From positions 55,147,063-55,211,062 of the forward strand of contig OX328097.1 in the NCBI GenBank assembly GCA_946811185.2: DNA of 64,000 bases, read 5' to 3'. This document shows, one piece after another, positions 19,793-31,476 of the stretch. Source of the DNA: Hippopus hippopus (lineage: Eukaryota; Mollusca; Bivalvia; Cardiida; Cardiidae). Within the stretch, counting starts at the first letter, position 1. Each line of letters opens with the position of its first letter. Below the pieces are notes generated by a model. That model did no database searches and was not told where the DNA came from. It saw only the letters and a program-made list of their open reading frames with translations. Made by a program: the position numbers and the translations under genes.

Positions 19793-19876
19793 CTTTTCAG
19801 TTTCGTCCTTGTGGATGACCTCCGATTCTGCCAGTGGTGAATGAGTTGATGGCCTCACAGGAATGTCACAAATATT
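19793..19876 (-). CDS. penultimate exon, transposon-associated protein
   Basis: It is 84 nt (28 codons, phase 0 at both ends) between acceptor TTATGTTTAG and donor GTTTGT, reading NICDIPVRPSTHSPLAESEV and so on. It joins in frame to the exon at 18923-19240. No upstream partner exon in the right phase was identified: the transposase exon at 21004 ends in its own stop codon. Confidence 0.45.
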
Positions 19877-19975
19877 CTAAACATAAAACAAAATTACATA
19901 AATTACAATGTTTTGGAGGGTTGAAATCTTAACCGGTTAATCCATTGTTTTATGTGTTAGTCGTAAAATGTCTAC

Positions 19976-20045
19976 TGACACATTATGGGAAAAGGAGCAA
20001 TTGCTCGTTATGAGCGATTCCTCCTTTTCCCATAATGCTTTCTAC
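19976..20045. mobile_element. MITE family C, core palindrome only
   Basis: CATTATGGGAAAAGGAGCAA is mirrored by ATTCCTCCTTTTCCCATAAT. Both outer parts of the element are missing. Confidence 0.6.
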
Positions 20046-20189
20046 GTTATTCATAAGTTTACTATAACATATGATTTAAAAAATGTTTAAAATAGCATTA
20101 AAACCTAGTTAATAGATACTGTCAACAAAGTCAATATTTGCAATAGACTACAATTTTTCAAATTGTGACAAAATAAAAAAAAAACTGTG

Positions 20190-20330
20190 GTTGTGAGGTA
20201 GAGCGTCGGCCTTGCAGCCATAAGGTTCTTAGTTCGTTTCCCGGGAGCGGGTGTCAACTTTGGGCCACACATTCGGCGCGAGTAATGGTGAAGTTCCCAA
20301 GAAGCAGAATTGAGAGGGAGTAGTATAAGT
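20190..20330 (+). repeat. tRNA-derived SINE
   Basis: The A-box-like TGTGAGGTAGAGCGTCGG and B-box-like GGTTCTTAGTTCGTTTCCC lie near 20192-20241. A body follows that contains TTTGGGCCACACATTCGG. Confidence 0.55.
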
Positions 20331-20384
20331 TGTTAGAACTTATTTCTCAATCGATGTAAAATTTCTAAACTAAAAAAAAAAACC

Positions 20385-20458
20385 TGTCATTTCCGAAACG
20401 TTCTTGTCATTACCACAAAAATACTTGCGTTTCGGAAATGACCGTTGCGGAGATGACA
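20385..20458. promoter_or_regulatory. cluster of four GGAAATGAC motifs
   Basis: Two copies on the minus strand (20385, 20405) and two on the plus strand (20428, 20444) form an inverted cluster: TGTCATTTCCGAAAC paired with CGTTTCGGAAATGACC. It lies ~550 bp downstream of the transposase stop. Its role as a protein-binding array is inferred from clustering only. Confidence 0.5.
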
Positions 20459-21003
20459 ATTTTCAGAATATTTGCTTAAGTTAAAGCGTCTCGGTGATTT
20501 GGACTGATGCTGCCGCCAATAGTAAAAAAACAAACAAAAACAAATAGGTATTGGATCAACAAAAAGGATGTTAGCACAACCAGGGATCGTATATACATGT
20601 AGCCCGGAGACATGGGTTTCGACGACCTTAAGCAAAGAACCTACAGCGTTTAGCTTACGAGAAGGAAACTTCAATTCTTTTATACAAAACGACGATTTCA
20701 GACCATACTCAAGTTATTTCACCATTGAGATTCAAAAGATCATACTTACCAGCGAAGATCGACATGTAAACAAAAAGTCAAGGGGGAGCAGCCATATTTT
20801 TGACGCTCATGTATTTCGACGAATTTCTTTGGTCGGCATGAAATAGCATCACTGGGGTGTAAGTAGTACGCCTATTATATTTTACAATGGGATTAAAAGT
20901 TTTCTTCACACAGATATTAATAAATACCCATTTTAACATGGAAATATATATTTATTGGTATGTATGGTCGTCTGAAATAGAAAAGTTTACATATTGATTC
21001 ATT

Positions 21004-23118
21004 TTACTCTTCAGTTGAACAGTGAGTACAGTAGAACTTGTCACCTCTTCTAATCACAGTGACTTTTGAGCAGTTTAAATGTACCCAGTGGTCACAACCA
21101 TTTCTATCACAGGCCACCCATTTTGTAAAAATTAGGGACACACTTTGACGGACTTCATCTGGAGTGAATTTGCCACAAACACAACATTTGTCACTTTCAT
21201 CTCCAGATGAAGTCGGACAAGAACTGGACTCCTCCAAGTGTACAAGGTTAGACCTTTTTTTGCTTTCTTTGGACAAACCAGATGGACCTGGTTGTGGCTC
21301 ACTGGGCAAATTTTTATTTTTTCTGATATTTTTTTTAGTATTAATCGTTTTGGTTGTCTTTTTTTGTACTGGTTTTGCTTTCTTTGAAATATGTTCATGT
21401 ATTTTGCAGACCATGTCATTCTCTGTCAATGCTTTACCACTGATTATGCTGCTAAGGTACTTCCTTTTTTTAGTTTGTGTTTTCTTCTCATTAATTGTTT
21501 TTTCCTTCAGGCTGAAAAAATTGCAAACAGGATCATCCATGACTTTTGAAAGAGGTGGAGTTTGAGAATCTGGCAAAGCAGGAGATTTTGAACTAGGTTT
21601 TGAAATTACGGACGAATGAGTTTTGGTAGAGGGTGGCTGTTCACTTTGCTGCAATACTTCAGACGGCTTGAAATTGGTTTGATCCACAGCATTCGGGTTG
21701 TATGGATAGATTCCACACCTCCTGAAAGCCGACTGGAGATTTTCAGGAGATAATGCCTTTGCATATGCTGGGCATGCAATGGAGCAGACATTATACCGTG
21801 TAATTGACTGACCACAATGTTCCCTCATGAACTTGTGAGACATTCCGTTGTATATTTTTTCAAACGGGCCAAAACAAGCCACATCCATTGGCTGCAAAAC
21901 GTGACTGGTGTGAGCTGGTAAAACAAAAAGAATGATGTTTTCTTTCTTGGCCCAATCAATTAGAGAAAGACTGACATGAGACTTGTGACCATCATACAAT
22001 AATAAAACAGGGCGGTCAACACTTCTTTCAGGCAGATATTTTATAAGATGGGTTTCCAGATACTTTTTAAATATTTCGCTGTTGCTCCAGCCAGACTCTG
22101 TTACATCTCCATCAGCACCTGGAGTCTTACCATCTAGCAGCTCTTGACGCATTCTCAGACCGGGAAAAACAAAAAAGGGTGGTACAGAATAGCCGAGGGC
22201 ATTTCCACATCCAATAACTGTAACAAGAACACGTGAGCTGGACAAAACTGCTGGTGGCTTGCAGCCAACAGCAGCAACAATAGACGGTGGTTTATGCATT
22301 GTGGACAAACCCTTCTCATCCACATTGTAAATGCACTCTGGTTTGTGTTTGAGATCATACTTGGTCAAAATTTTATCAAGTTCAGTATAATAATTTGTAA
22401 CACAATCAATAGTTGTAGCTTTTGCTCTCTGCATCTCTAAACCCCTTGGTTTCAAGACTTTAAGATCTGGCCATCTCTTCATGAAGTCTGTGTACCACTG
22501 GAAACTGAGTGGATGTTCATTGTCCCTGTGACCAAGGCACACAGCATACTCATGGGCCATGTTAAGTACTTCTGACCTGAAAAATAACCATGAAGTTTAT
22601 TCTCAAATGTTTAAAACCATTGCACAGAAGAAAAAACACTTGGAGTTAGAAAATTTTCCTTTACCATTTTTTCATGGTAATGGAAAATTTGCTAATCAAA
22701 TTCAGTTCATATTGTTCCCATGATGTTTTCAAAGGGCATATAATTTACATAAATAATCGAATAAAAATGTATTATAGAAAGAAAATTGTGTTTCTTGCTT
22801 GTTTGGTACTAAATGGTTTAGAATGCACTTTCAAGGAAAATAATACAAGTCTGAATACCTGCTATAACCATATCCGACAGATGCCATGAATTTCAGGTGG
22901 GCTGCCAAATGTGCTTCCTCCTCCTGCAAAAAAAGTGGGGGTGGTCCTGATCTAACTGCCTCAGGGTTTACTCTCCCACTAAGCTTATGTCTCAAGGATG
23001 CCTCAGGAACACCAAACTCCCTAGCAGTGGTCAGGATCGCTGCACCAGTTTCTTTCACTTTCATAAAGGCAGCAGTCATGGATGTGGGTGAATAAAGTCT
23101 ATAGTTCTTTTTTGAACA
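21004..23118 (-). CDS. pogo/Tigger-like DDE transposase with HTH and PHD finger (2 exons)
   Basis: Exons 22859-23118 and 21004-22576 (intron with donor GTATTC, acceptor TTTTTCAG, split Arg codon) encode 610 residues ending in TAA. Exon 1 carries a Psq-type HTH (KKNYRLYSPTSM to EFGVPEASLRHKL) and the start of the CENPB-type HTH, which continues into exon 2 (YTDFMKRWPDLKVLKPR). The DDE_1 domain has YNVDEKG, LLYDGHKSH and SHVLQPMDVACFGPF. The catalytic Asp are residues 81, 190 and 226 of the 518-residue portion counted from the Met at 22560, a DD35D spacing, all intact. A Lys/Ser-rich linker leads to a C-terminal PHD-like finger (CCVCG, CDRNGCDHWVHLNC, YCTHC). The reading frame has no breaks. 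The initiator Met is not certain: exon 1 is open through its acceptor at 23119, so an upstream exon may start the protein. It could be an active transposase or a domesticated copy. Confidence 0.85.
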
Positions 23119-23877
23119 CTGAAAAAATGAATAAAAGTCATATGGGCAAATTCAAATTATGTTTAAATTGTATGAAGTGCTCAGTGTAATGTTCGTTACC
23201 TTTGCAGCTCACACAATTATATATAACGCGTACATATTACAAAACGGTCGAGATATATAATGTAGCATATCAAAGTCACATGATTGTCATGTGATTTTTA
23301 TAAATAGAGGTCCGGCCTACCAGACGACATGTCATCGATTTTTTTCTTTTTGTTTTTTCTCAAGAAAAATGCTCTTTTTGAAGCTAGAAAAATGTGCATT
23401 ATGTTTTTAATGAAAAATGACTAATTTTTATTTGTAATAATAAGTTTTTACCTTTTTATCTCTTATTTTCCACATTTTTTTCTCTCGGCGAAAGTTTCCG
23501 TGTTTAGCGTTGGTTAAGTGCGCGATGACGTCATCTGCTCGTGGTAAATATACGAAAACGAGGTCAAAACAAATATGTCGTCGAAATACATGATCGTCGA
23601 AATACATGAGCGGACGATATATATAAGATCCCTGGCACAACGAAATTGAAAATGAAAATATTGCATGATCGGTAATGACAGTGAGAAAGCACACGTGTGT
23701 ATATCTGTAACTAACCTTCAATACTGCCTTCGTCAGTTATCACGCGGCCGTCAGTGTATGATTTTCAACTGTTTCGCACCACTGCAAACTTTTTTCACTT
23801 CGTCACAATCGCGGGCTAAAGTGACTCGTTATTTTTCATTTTACCGTTAGAAATACATTCGTGTTTCGGAAATGACC

Positions 23878-25217
23878 ATATGTGAGGTGACCTGCTAAAA
23901 TTTCCGAATCATTTTATACTTGGGAGATTTAGACTTACATATACGGACACAGTATTGACATGGATATCTTCTTGATTAACTTCTTGATTTGTTTTGATGA
24001 TTTATAAAGAATTTGCAATGGAAAATTAAATTTAGAATTACTAAAAGCATATAGTGACATGAGATAATTTTCCAACCCTGGTCAAAACGAGGTCATATTT
24101 CCACATAAAATGTCAGCAAATCATGATTCATTAATAAATAACTGACTTAAGAAGTATGTCTTGCTATGTCACATCAATTTCGAATAAAATATTGTTTTAA
24201 AGCATGGATCAAAATCTCTTGAAAAATGATGATGACATACTTTGGCCAAAGTCTGTGGATTCACCCACATGCTTTTCCCCGCCATTTTATTATCACTTTT
24301 CAGGTGTCTCCTTTATATGCAGATTTTAAAAGATACTTTAAGTTTAAAACGTGTTTGTGTCGTCTATTTTCGGTTTGAGAGGTTATCTTTTGAACTTTAA
24401 TAGCCAAAGTCTCGTATGGGGTACCTAAAGGGAAATATATCCATATGAATGACAGAGGGGTCCTTATTCATTTTTTCCTAAGAAAATAGATTGAATCAGG
24501 TACAAAAATCACTACAAAGACAGAAAGATACCTTTTTCTATCAGATACAAAAGGTTATCTTTTTTAAATTTACAGCCTCTTTATCCCCAACACTGTCATC
24601 TTGAGTTAGATTGTAATATTTCAGTGCCACAGCAGAAATAATTACACGAAAAATCACATAACTGTCGATTTTGTATTCTAAGAACTGCGTTTTATGTTAT
24701 TCAGGTTTTCTCGTAGGACGTAAATGTAGAGTTAATTTCCAAGGGAGGCAATGAATGTTGCTGAAATGATGCTGTAAATTTTTTATTTCATTTCACCCTC
24801 TCTGGGGCCTCTAATTTTTGGAAAACCTAAGTTGTCGAAATTGGCTTACTCTTTTTATAGATGGCGACTTCATACTGTCTCACTTTTAACGATGTTTTGA
24901 CAGATAAATTTAGATGTTTAAGTGGTAAAAATTATTTTTACAAAAGTATTTGAATACAAGTGCATAGATATTTTAACCATAAAGGAAAATTACTATTGTT
25001 TTGTGCAATCCGCAAGAGCAGTTTTCCTTGTGTTGGCGAAATTCGATTACACCAGTATACAGCAAACTCACTGAAATATGTGTTGTTATTTGCCCTTCTT
25101 CTGAAATACGTTAAATCAGACATTCAGAACATTGAGAACACAGAGTATTTGTTTTGCAGTTTTACTTAATGATTTTGTTTTAATGAAAATTCTTTATTTA
25201 ACGGACTGATACCAGTC
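23878..25217. other. unassigned sequence
   Basis: AT-rich with no recognisable coding segment or repeat. A CCGCCATTTT context near 24282 is noted without a linked open frame. Confidence 0.4.
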
Positions 25218-26390
25218 TAGCTGAATACCAGCAGAGCTTTTATCAAAGCTAGGTTTCCGTTGTCCGTCTGTGTATCCGTCCGTCCATTAGCCTCTCTCTT
25301 GTTTACGCGTTAAAGTCTGTATTTGAGGTTGGATTTTCTTGAAAATTGCAGTTTGTTCATATGATCAAAAGATTGAACCCTAATGATTTTGAATAAAATT
25401 TTACAATCAGCGAGGGAAAAGTAGCCATTTGAAATTGAAAATTTACATTTCTTATTTACGCGATAAAGTTAAGTCCACATTAATTTTTTTGTGGTAGGAT
25501 GTTCATGAAACTTGCTGTGTCAGTTAATATTATCAATGGCTTGAACCATACTGATTTTGAAAAAAAAAGCGAAAAATAGTAAGGGAAAAGTAGCCATTCA
25601 AAGTTTATATTATCAATAGCTTGAACCCTGTTGATTTAAAAAAAAAAGCGACAATTACTAAGGGAAAAGTAGCCATTTAAAGTTGAAAATTTACAATTCT
25701 TGTTTTCGCAATTAAGTCCGCATTTGTGGTTTGATTTTCAAGAAACTTGCACAGCTGCTTTATATACGGTAATTAATAGCTCGAAGCCTATTGATTTTGA
25801 AAAAAAAAAATAATCCAACAATTAGTACTGGAAAAGTAACCATTTAAATTGAAAATAGACTATACATATATCTTATCAACAAGATTAAGTTGGCATTTTT
25901 TATTTAGTTCTTCTGAAACCTGCACAGATCATTTATAGCATCAAGGGATTAAACCCTAACCAAAATGAAGAAAATCCAGCAGTCAGTGTAGGAAAAGCAC
26001 CCATTTGATGACTCAGTCTTGTTTACTCAACATAATCCTTTTATTCGTCACATGATTTTGTTTACACTTGTAGAGATAGAATTACATGTATATAGTGACT
26101 TATGAAACCCTATCAAAGGCCTGATTTCAGACTATTGCTTGTAGGAAATTGCTCATCAGTTGTCTCATTATTTGTTTTATTTGTTCAACCATGCCTACTT
26201 ACTGTGCTGTTGTAGTAGGTTCAAGCTAAGCTGCTACAACTCTTCGTCGCCCCCCCCCCTTTTTTTGTGTGTGTGTGTGTGTACACATGTGTTTGTCTTT
26301 GTCCTTTTTGCATCATGAATTAATGACTTATGTCAGAAAACAAGCAAAATATTTGCCAGTAGAGCGTTTCAGGCCCTGAAGGGCCTCTAG
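25218..26390 (+). mobile_element. modular non-autonomous element family E, copy 1
   Basis: A head with GTCCGTC/CCGTCCG microsatellite is followed by ~130-150-bp modules. Each module has TTGTTTACGCG-ATAAAGTC, GAAACTTGC, GCTTGAACCCTA-TGATTTTGA and AAGGGAAAAGTAGCCATTT. The 3' end is the hairpin AGGCCCTGAAGGGCCTCTAG. No coding sequence. Confidence 0.7.
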
Positions 26391-26515
26391 TTCAACATTA
26401 CACCAGTGCACCTTTCCATGCTTTCTACTTTTTTCCTCATTGTTTAAAAAGAAAACTCTTCCTCAGAATTTTAATGACGCAGAACAATTTTCTGGCAAAT
26501 TTGAATACACATGCC

Positions 26516-26759
26516 AACTCTTTACCAAAAAATCTGATGAATTCTGTGTTTTTACAATCCCGAGAAAGGAAAATAGTAAAAACTTTAATTATAAATGGAA
26601 AAGGAGAAAATATTAGCCAGTATCAGCATTTTCTCCTTCTCCCATTGTTTTGTACCTAACCAAGGACAAATTTGATTGGTTGAGCTAAATCAAATATGTT
26701 GTCTGCAACTGCTGTCAAGATGGAGAAGTACAAAATTTTGTTTTTTGGCAAAAGGTTAA
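26516..26759 (+). mobile_element. MITE family C copy
   Basis: It starts ACTCTTTACCAAAAAATCTG and ends TTTTTTGGCAAAAGGTTAA. The core is GGAAAAGGAGAAAATATTAG paired with CAGCATTTTCTCCTTCTCCC. Confidence 0.75.
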
Positions 26760-26867
26760 ATGGATGACAGTTTAAATATGATGGCTTAGTCAGAAAGAGC
26801 AGGTGAAGATCAGAATGTACAGATGTGATGACAGATCATGGTCCGCTCATTTTGCTACATATTCATC

Positions 26868-26950
26868 CGACACTGATAGTATGTATTTTATGTGGGAAAC
26901 CAGCAGGAGGTGTGGAAAGACTAAGTACTGGTACAAGTATTGGTGAAAGA
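26868..26950 (+). repeat. SINE body fragment
   Basis: GACACTGATAGTATG, TGTGGGAAACCAGCAGGAGG and AGACTAAGTACTGG resemble 8040-8110 and 46780-46860. Confidence 0.35.
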
Positions 26951-27005
26951 ACCGAGAATGGATAGGTGCACAGGCTGCTGTAATATGAAACCAAATTTAT
27001 GAGGT

Positions 27006-27212
27006 TTAAACCTTTCTCAAACAACCCTGTATTATATTGATGTGGAGGGAGAAAGCTTCTGAAAACTATGAGGGAAAAGGAGAAATTGCTGGTTACGAGC
27101 TTTTTTCCCTTCACCACAATGCTTTCTACCCTTTTGAATCCAAGTCAATTTACTTGGTTTGGTAAAACCTCTGCAAACGCTGGCCCAAAACTTTGTCATT
27201 TAGTAAACGGTT
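27006..27212 (+). mobile_element. MITE family C copy, abutting the next
   Basis: Core GAGGGAAAAGGAGAAATTGC followed by CTGGTTACGAGC. The end ...TTTAGTAAACGGTTA runs directly into the start of the next copy. Confidence 0.65.
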
Positions 27213-27433
27213 ACCTCTTTGCTAAACAATCCTGAGTCAAAAGAAAGAAAACTTTGAAAACATTGTGGGAAAAGGAGAAAATGTTGGTTACAAGCAATTT
27301 TTCCTCTAAACTCGATGTTTTGTACCCTATCATAAACCAATCCAATCCTTTGAGCAACACTTGATTTTTTTTTTCCTGCAAATGCTTTCAATTTAGACTT
27401 GTCCAAATTTTTGTTGTTTGGTACAGAGATAAA
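27211..27433 (+). mobile_element. MITE family C copy
   Basis: It begins TTACCTCTTTGCTAAACAAT. The core is TTGTGGGAAAAGGAGAAAAT, and the distal region has GCAAATGCTTTCAATTTAGA. Confidence 0.7.
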
Positions 27434-27469
27434 ACAACCAAACTTGTATAAGCATACTGAAGGGTTGTG

Positions 27470-27930
27470 AAACTTGGTCAAAATGTTTGTCTTGATAGTA
27501 ACTGGGACTAGTTCAAAATGGGGTTATGTCCAGTCAAAGTGTAGGTCACTGGGACAAATCTTAGAAAACCCTTGTGTCATTTTTAAAGCCACATTTGCAG
27601 CCTGATGCTCATGCAACTTATGAATTAGAATGTTTTTCTTGATGATATCTCAAATAGTTGTAAAATTGAGTCACCTCGGATCAAAATATAGGTCACTGGG
27701 GCAAATCTTAGAAAAACCTTGTGTGCATTCTAGAGGCTCAGACTGACACTGTCACTCATGTTGTTCAGAATTTTTGTCTTGATATTCTTGAGAACTTTGA
27801 AATTGGGTCACGTCCAGTCAAAAACTAGGTCATTGGAACAAATTTCTTGTCTGCACTCTAAAGGCCATGTTTTCAGTGTGATACTCATGAAACTTGGCGT
27901 TTGTCTTAATGATATCTAGTACACGATTAA
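27470..27930 (+). mobile_element. modular element family F, partial copy
   Basis: Repeats of GTAGGTCACTGGGACAAATC, TTAGAAAACCCTTGTGT and TGATACTCATGAAACTTG occur at ~130-bp intervals. Other copies are at 29520-29813 and, inverted, at 53970-54882. Confidence 0.6.
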
Positions 27931-28308
27931 TCAAAGTACTGAAAGTACTGACAGACTAGCGAATTTGAAATAATTGACTATGGTAAAGATAAAACTTGGT
28001 TGGTTTATATAAGTTTGAGGAGAAATTGTTACATTCCAGTTCCAACGGTTCATTCCGGTTATTAAGTCCAATACGGTCTAATCCAGATCCAGTTTAATCC
28101 ACTTACTTTACCCAACGCTCTTGACTATTTACTTCTCAAACCAAGAAATGTCATGAAAAATTTCAGCTTGTTAACTTTCAATTTAAAACATGTTATTTCT
28201 TTGAAATGATACCTCCCGCCTAAAAAGACCTCTTTTGGTAGAAACATAAGAGGTATTGTGATTTGCATGTACACATGGCCTTTTTGTTATTGGTCTGTAA
28301 TAAAATTA

Positions 28309-28600
28309 TCCATTAAGCCCCCTTTTCCTATAACATAGCATTTCATTAGAAAAAAGGAGATAATGATTGTCTGTGGTTTATGATAAACAAGATAAATATG
28401 AAGTTTCATGAAATTTTGCCCGGTAGTTAAAGAGATATGAGTCCGTAATGGAAAATATACATCAAGCCCCCTTTTTCGATGACACGGCATCAAATAAAAA
28501 AAAGAGAAGAATCTGTATTGGCGGACTATCGTAAGGAATACATATATGAAGTTCCATCAATCGTCATCAAGGATTCTAAAAGATGTCTGTCTGGACGAAC
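28309..28600 (+). repeat. two ~150-bp tandem units
   Basis: TCCATTAAGCCCCCTTTT at 28309 and CATCAAGCCCCCTTTTT at 28461 each start a unit. Both units continue with GGAGATAATGATTGT-like and AATATGAAGTTTCATGAAA-like blocks. A GACAGACAGACAG run closes the array. Confidence 0.55.
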
Positions 28601-28611
28601 AGACAGACAGA

Positions 28612-28740
28612 CAATATAGATCAAGATCAGACTGCACAGACTATACGGTCTGATCTTGGATCTACACTATCCGATAAGGGGATATTTTTCTCAAAAATAT
28701 AACTTTGAAATAGCAATATTTAGGCTTTAACCATCAGCTT
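28612..28740 (+). repeat. repeat family G copy
   Basis: The hairpin TAGATCAAGATCAGACTGCA / TACGGTCTGATCTTGGATCT is followed by ACACTATCCGATAAGGGGAT, as at 63410-63545. Confidence 0.65.
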
Positions 28741-28829
28741 GAAGGTTTTATATAAGTATTCTAAAGCGGGTTATGGATTAAATTGGATTATATAGTTAAT
28801 CAAAAGCACAAGATGTAATAGTTAACTAT

Positions 28830-29056
28830 TTAACTCTTTACAAAACGAAACATTTTACACCCTCTAAATTCAAAGTTGTTCCAGACCATAAAGTTAAATG
28901 TTGCTCAGTTGATGAAAGCATGTTCTAAAAGGGCTGAAAACAATATGAGAAAAGGAGAAAATGCTGGTATCCAGCATTTTCTCTTTTTCCTGCATTGTTT
29001 TCAAAGGGCTTCTTCCCCACTTTCGTGAAAACTCGGGATTGTGTGGTAAAGGGTTA
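28830..29056 (-). mobile_element. MITE family C copy
   Basis: It starts TTAACTCTTTACAAAACG and ends GATTGTGTGGTAAAGGGTTAA. The core is GAGAAAATGCTGGTATCCAG with CATTTTCTCTTTTTCCTGC. Confidence 0.8.
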
Positions 29057-29519
29057 ATATACAAGACGTAAAATAACAGTTTAACACATCAGTTTTACGT
29101 TCACAATGATCTAAATAATGAATGACTGAAGGAATGACAAGGGTTCTCTGTCCAGTGAGGGTTTGTGTAGCTGGGATTTGCTACAAGTTACCTAGGTGTA
29201 TCTATTTTTAGATCCATTCATCTGCTGTGTATGAATCAGTGATATGAGTCTGATTTGCATAGGTCACTTAATTTACATATAAGCAAACATCATGCACCTT
29301 ATCAATGATATCTTGAACAGTCTATTACTTTTTAAGTAGACATGTTCAAATCGGGATGGTAGAGGGTCTGTGCTTTTTGTCAGAATTATCATATATGACA
29401 GAATTAAGATTCCTAACAGTAAGGAGTTATTTTTCTGTGAGGCAGTATTTGGCAACTGTGGGGTTTTTTGTTTACATTGAGTCTGGCTCAATCTGGATGC
29501 CTATAGACTAGCTTCGCTA
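29057..29519. other. unassigned sequence
   Basis: No gene or shared repeat seen. A short perfect hairpin, GACTAGCTTCGCTAGTC, lies at 29507-29523 next to the family F remnant. Confidence 0.4.
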
Positions 29520-29813
29520 GTCTAAAAATTGATCATGTCAGGTCAAAAGGTTGGTAACAGGAACTGAACAAATCTTAGAAAAACCTTGTGTGCTTTGTAG
29601 AAGCCATATTTTCTGTCTTGGACTCATGAAATTTGATCAGAATGTTTTTCTTGCTACAGTATTAAGCTAATTTAAAACTGGGTCGCATTGGATCAAAACG
29701 TAGGTCACTAACACTCATGTGTTTTACATTATCACAACCAGAATGTGTTGAACTTAATCAATCCAAGGTGACGTTGCTCAGGTGAGCGCTTTAGGGCCAA
29801 TGGCCCTCTTGTA
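29520..29813 (+). mobile_element. modular element family F, 3' part
   Basis: GGTCAAAAGGTTGGTAACAG, TTAGAAAAACCTTGTGTGC and the terminal CAGGTGAGCGCTTTAGGGCC then AATGGCCCTCTTGT match the inverted copy at 53970-54882. Confidence 0.65.
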
Positions 29814-29948
29814 ACTGAATATTGACATACAGCTTCTTTACAATTGCCAAGAAAATAGTTACATGTATTTATCAGTGTTGTACGAGAAGTTTTGGTTGAT
29901 GGCATAAAAAATAAATAACTCCCTTTAATTTGTCATACCACATTTTTT

Positions 29949-30859
29949 AAGCTCCACTCACTGAACGCCAGCATAGCTTATGTCATGGCTTGGTAGTCTT
30001 TTTCCTGTTTATGCAATAAAGTCTGCATTCCTGGTCCGATTTTGGTGAAACTTACACACTTTGTTTATATTATAATTAGCTTGAACCTATTGATTTTGAA
30101 AAAATCTGACTACCAGTAAGGGAAAAAAAGACTTTAAAGTTGAAAATTTACATTTCTTGTTTGCGTGATAAAGTCCGCATCTGTGGTCAGATTTTTGTTA
30201 GATTCGCATTTTTCTTTTCATCCATAGCTTGGACCCTATGTATTTAGAGAAAAATCTGACCGTTAGTAAGGGGAAAGTAACCATTAAAAGTTAGAAATTT
30301 ACATTTCTTGCATACGCATTTATGTCCGCATTTGTTGTTGGATTCTCATGAAATTTGCACAGCTGCTTTATATCATCAATACCTTGAGGGCTAACGATTT
30401 TGAAAAAAATCTAATAATTTTTAAGGGAAAAGTAGCCATTTAAAAGTTGATTTTTTTCCCCCTCGTTTAGGCAATATAGCCCACATTTTTTATCCATGCA
30501 ATTTTTTTGAAACTTGCACAGATCACTTGTATTATCAAGAGATTAAGCCCTAATAAAAATGAAGAAAATCCAGTGATCATTTCAGGAAAAGCAGCCATTT
30601 GATGACTTAGTCTTGTTTACTCAACATAGTCCACATTAGTGGTCATATTTCTCTGAAACTTAAAGGGACTGTTTGATACAATGAGTACTGAAACTCTATC
30701 AAATTTGGCAGAATTCCAAATAATTGGAATTGAGACATTTTACTTCGGTTATTTCACTAACAGTATTTGTTCAATTCACCATGCCTATGTAATGATTAAT
30801 GCAAGAAAAAAAGCAAAAACACAACTTACAGTGCAAATCAGGCCTTCAAGAGCCTGTAG
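29949..30859 (+). mobile_element. modular element family E, copy 2
   Basis: The head AAGCTCCACTCACTGAACGC leads into repeated modules with GTAAGGGAAAAA-GACTTTAAAG and GAAATTTGCACAGCTGC. It ends CAGGCCTTCAAGAGCCTGTAG, after which a family D head follows at once. Confidence 0.65.
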
Positions 30860-31476
30860 TTTTTATAAGCTCCATTAACTGAAGGCCAACGGGCTTAGGC
30901 CAAGGCACGGTGTCCGTTGAGCGCATGTCCATTCGTGCATGCAACAGACCATCCGTCCGTCCGTCCGTCTGTGCATGCATAAACTTTTATTTCAAACATG
31001 TTCTACTCTGATATCCGGCCATGGTCCTCTTCAGATGCCTTTGAAAGAATTTGATTCCTTCTAAAACTCTGGTTGCATTGGCGTCAAAACTGAAAAATAT
31101 TGAAAATCTTTGAAAATCCTTTGGTCTGAAACCAAACTTTTTTCGGCCCAGTGCTACATAATTTGGCGTGTAGCTTTATCAAATAGACCTCTATCTTTTT
31201 TTTTTTTAAATTATAGCCCTGGGGTCAAAATTGGCACTGTCCCGGTGACATAGCTTCATGTGGTTCACTTCTGAATTTGTTCAAAATTTAGTTCTGGGAT
31301 TGAAATTAACCCTGTCTCAGGCGTCTCATGTTTTACAGGACCTTTTATTGAAGCTTTGAAAAGCTTCTTGAAATGAACCCTGTCTCAGGGGTCTCATGTT
31401 TTACAGGACCTTTTATTGAAACTTTGAAAAGCTTCTTGTTTATAACCATACATTCTAGACCTGTATTATTTGGTAT
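30860..31476 (+). mobile_element. pearl-like element family D, 5' part
   Basis: The head AAGCTCCATTAACTGAAGGC and a (CCGT)n run (30954-30970) are followed by TCTCAGGGGTCTCATGTTTT-type modules. A 68-bp direct duplication at 31310-31445 repeats CCCTGTCTCAGGSGTCTCAT. The 3' end is missing. Confidence 0.6.

Larger units (their letters stand above)
18465..23877 (-). mobile_element. candidate autonomous pogo/Tigger-like transposon with motif arrays
   Basis: Nine copies of a 15-bp motif (consensus GTTNCGGAAATGACA, either strand) lie at 18465, 18792, 18811, 18832, 20385, 20405, 20428, 20444 and 23863. They bracket the transposase gene (21004-23118) and two downstream exons (18923-19876). No other copies were noticed in the window. 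They could be transposase binding sites. Terminal inverted repeats and target duplications were not located, so the boundaries are the outermost motifs. A SINE near 19300-19592, a family C core at 19976-20045 and a SINE at 20190-20330 look like later insertions. Confidence 0.5.

Noticed and set aside
21164..21565. 133-aa plus-strand open frame
   Set aside because: It is the antisense shadow of the transposase coding exon (Lys/Ser-rich linker).
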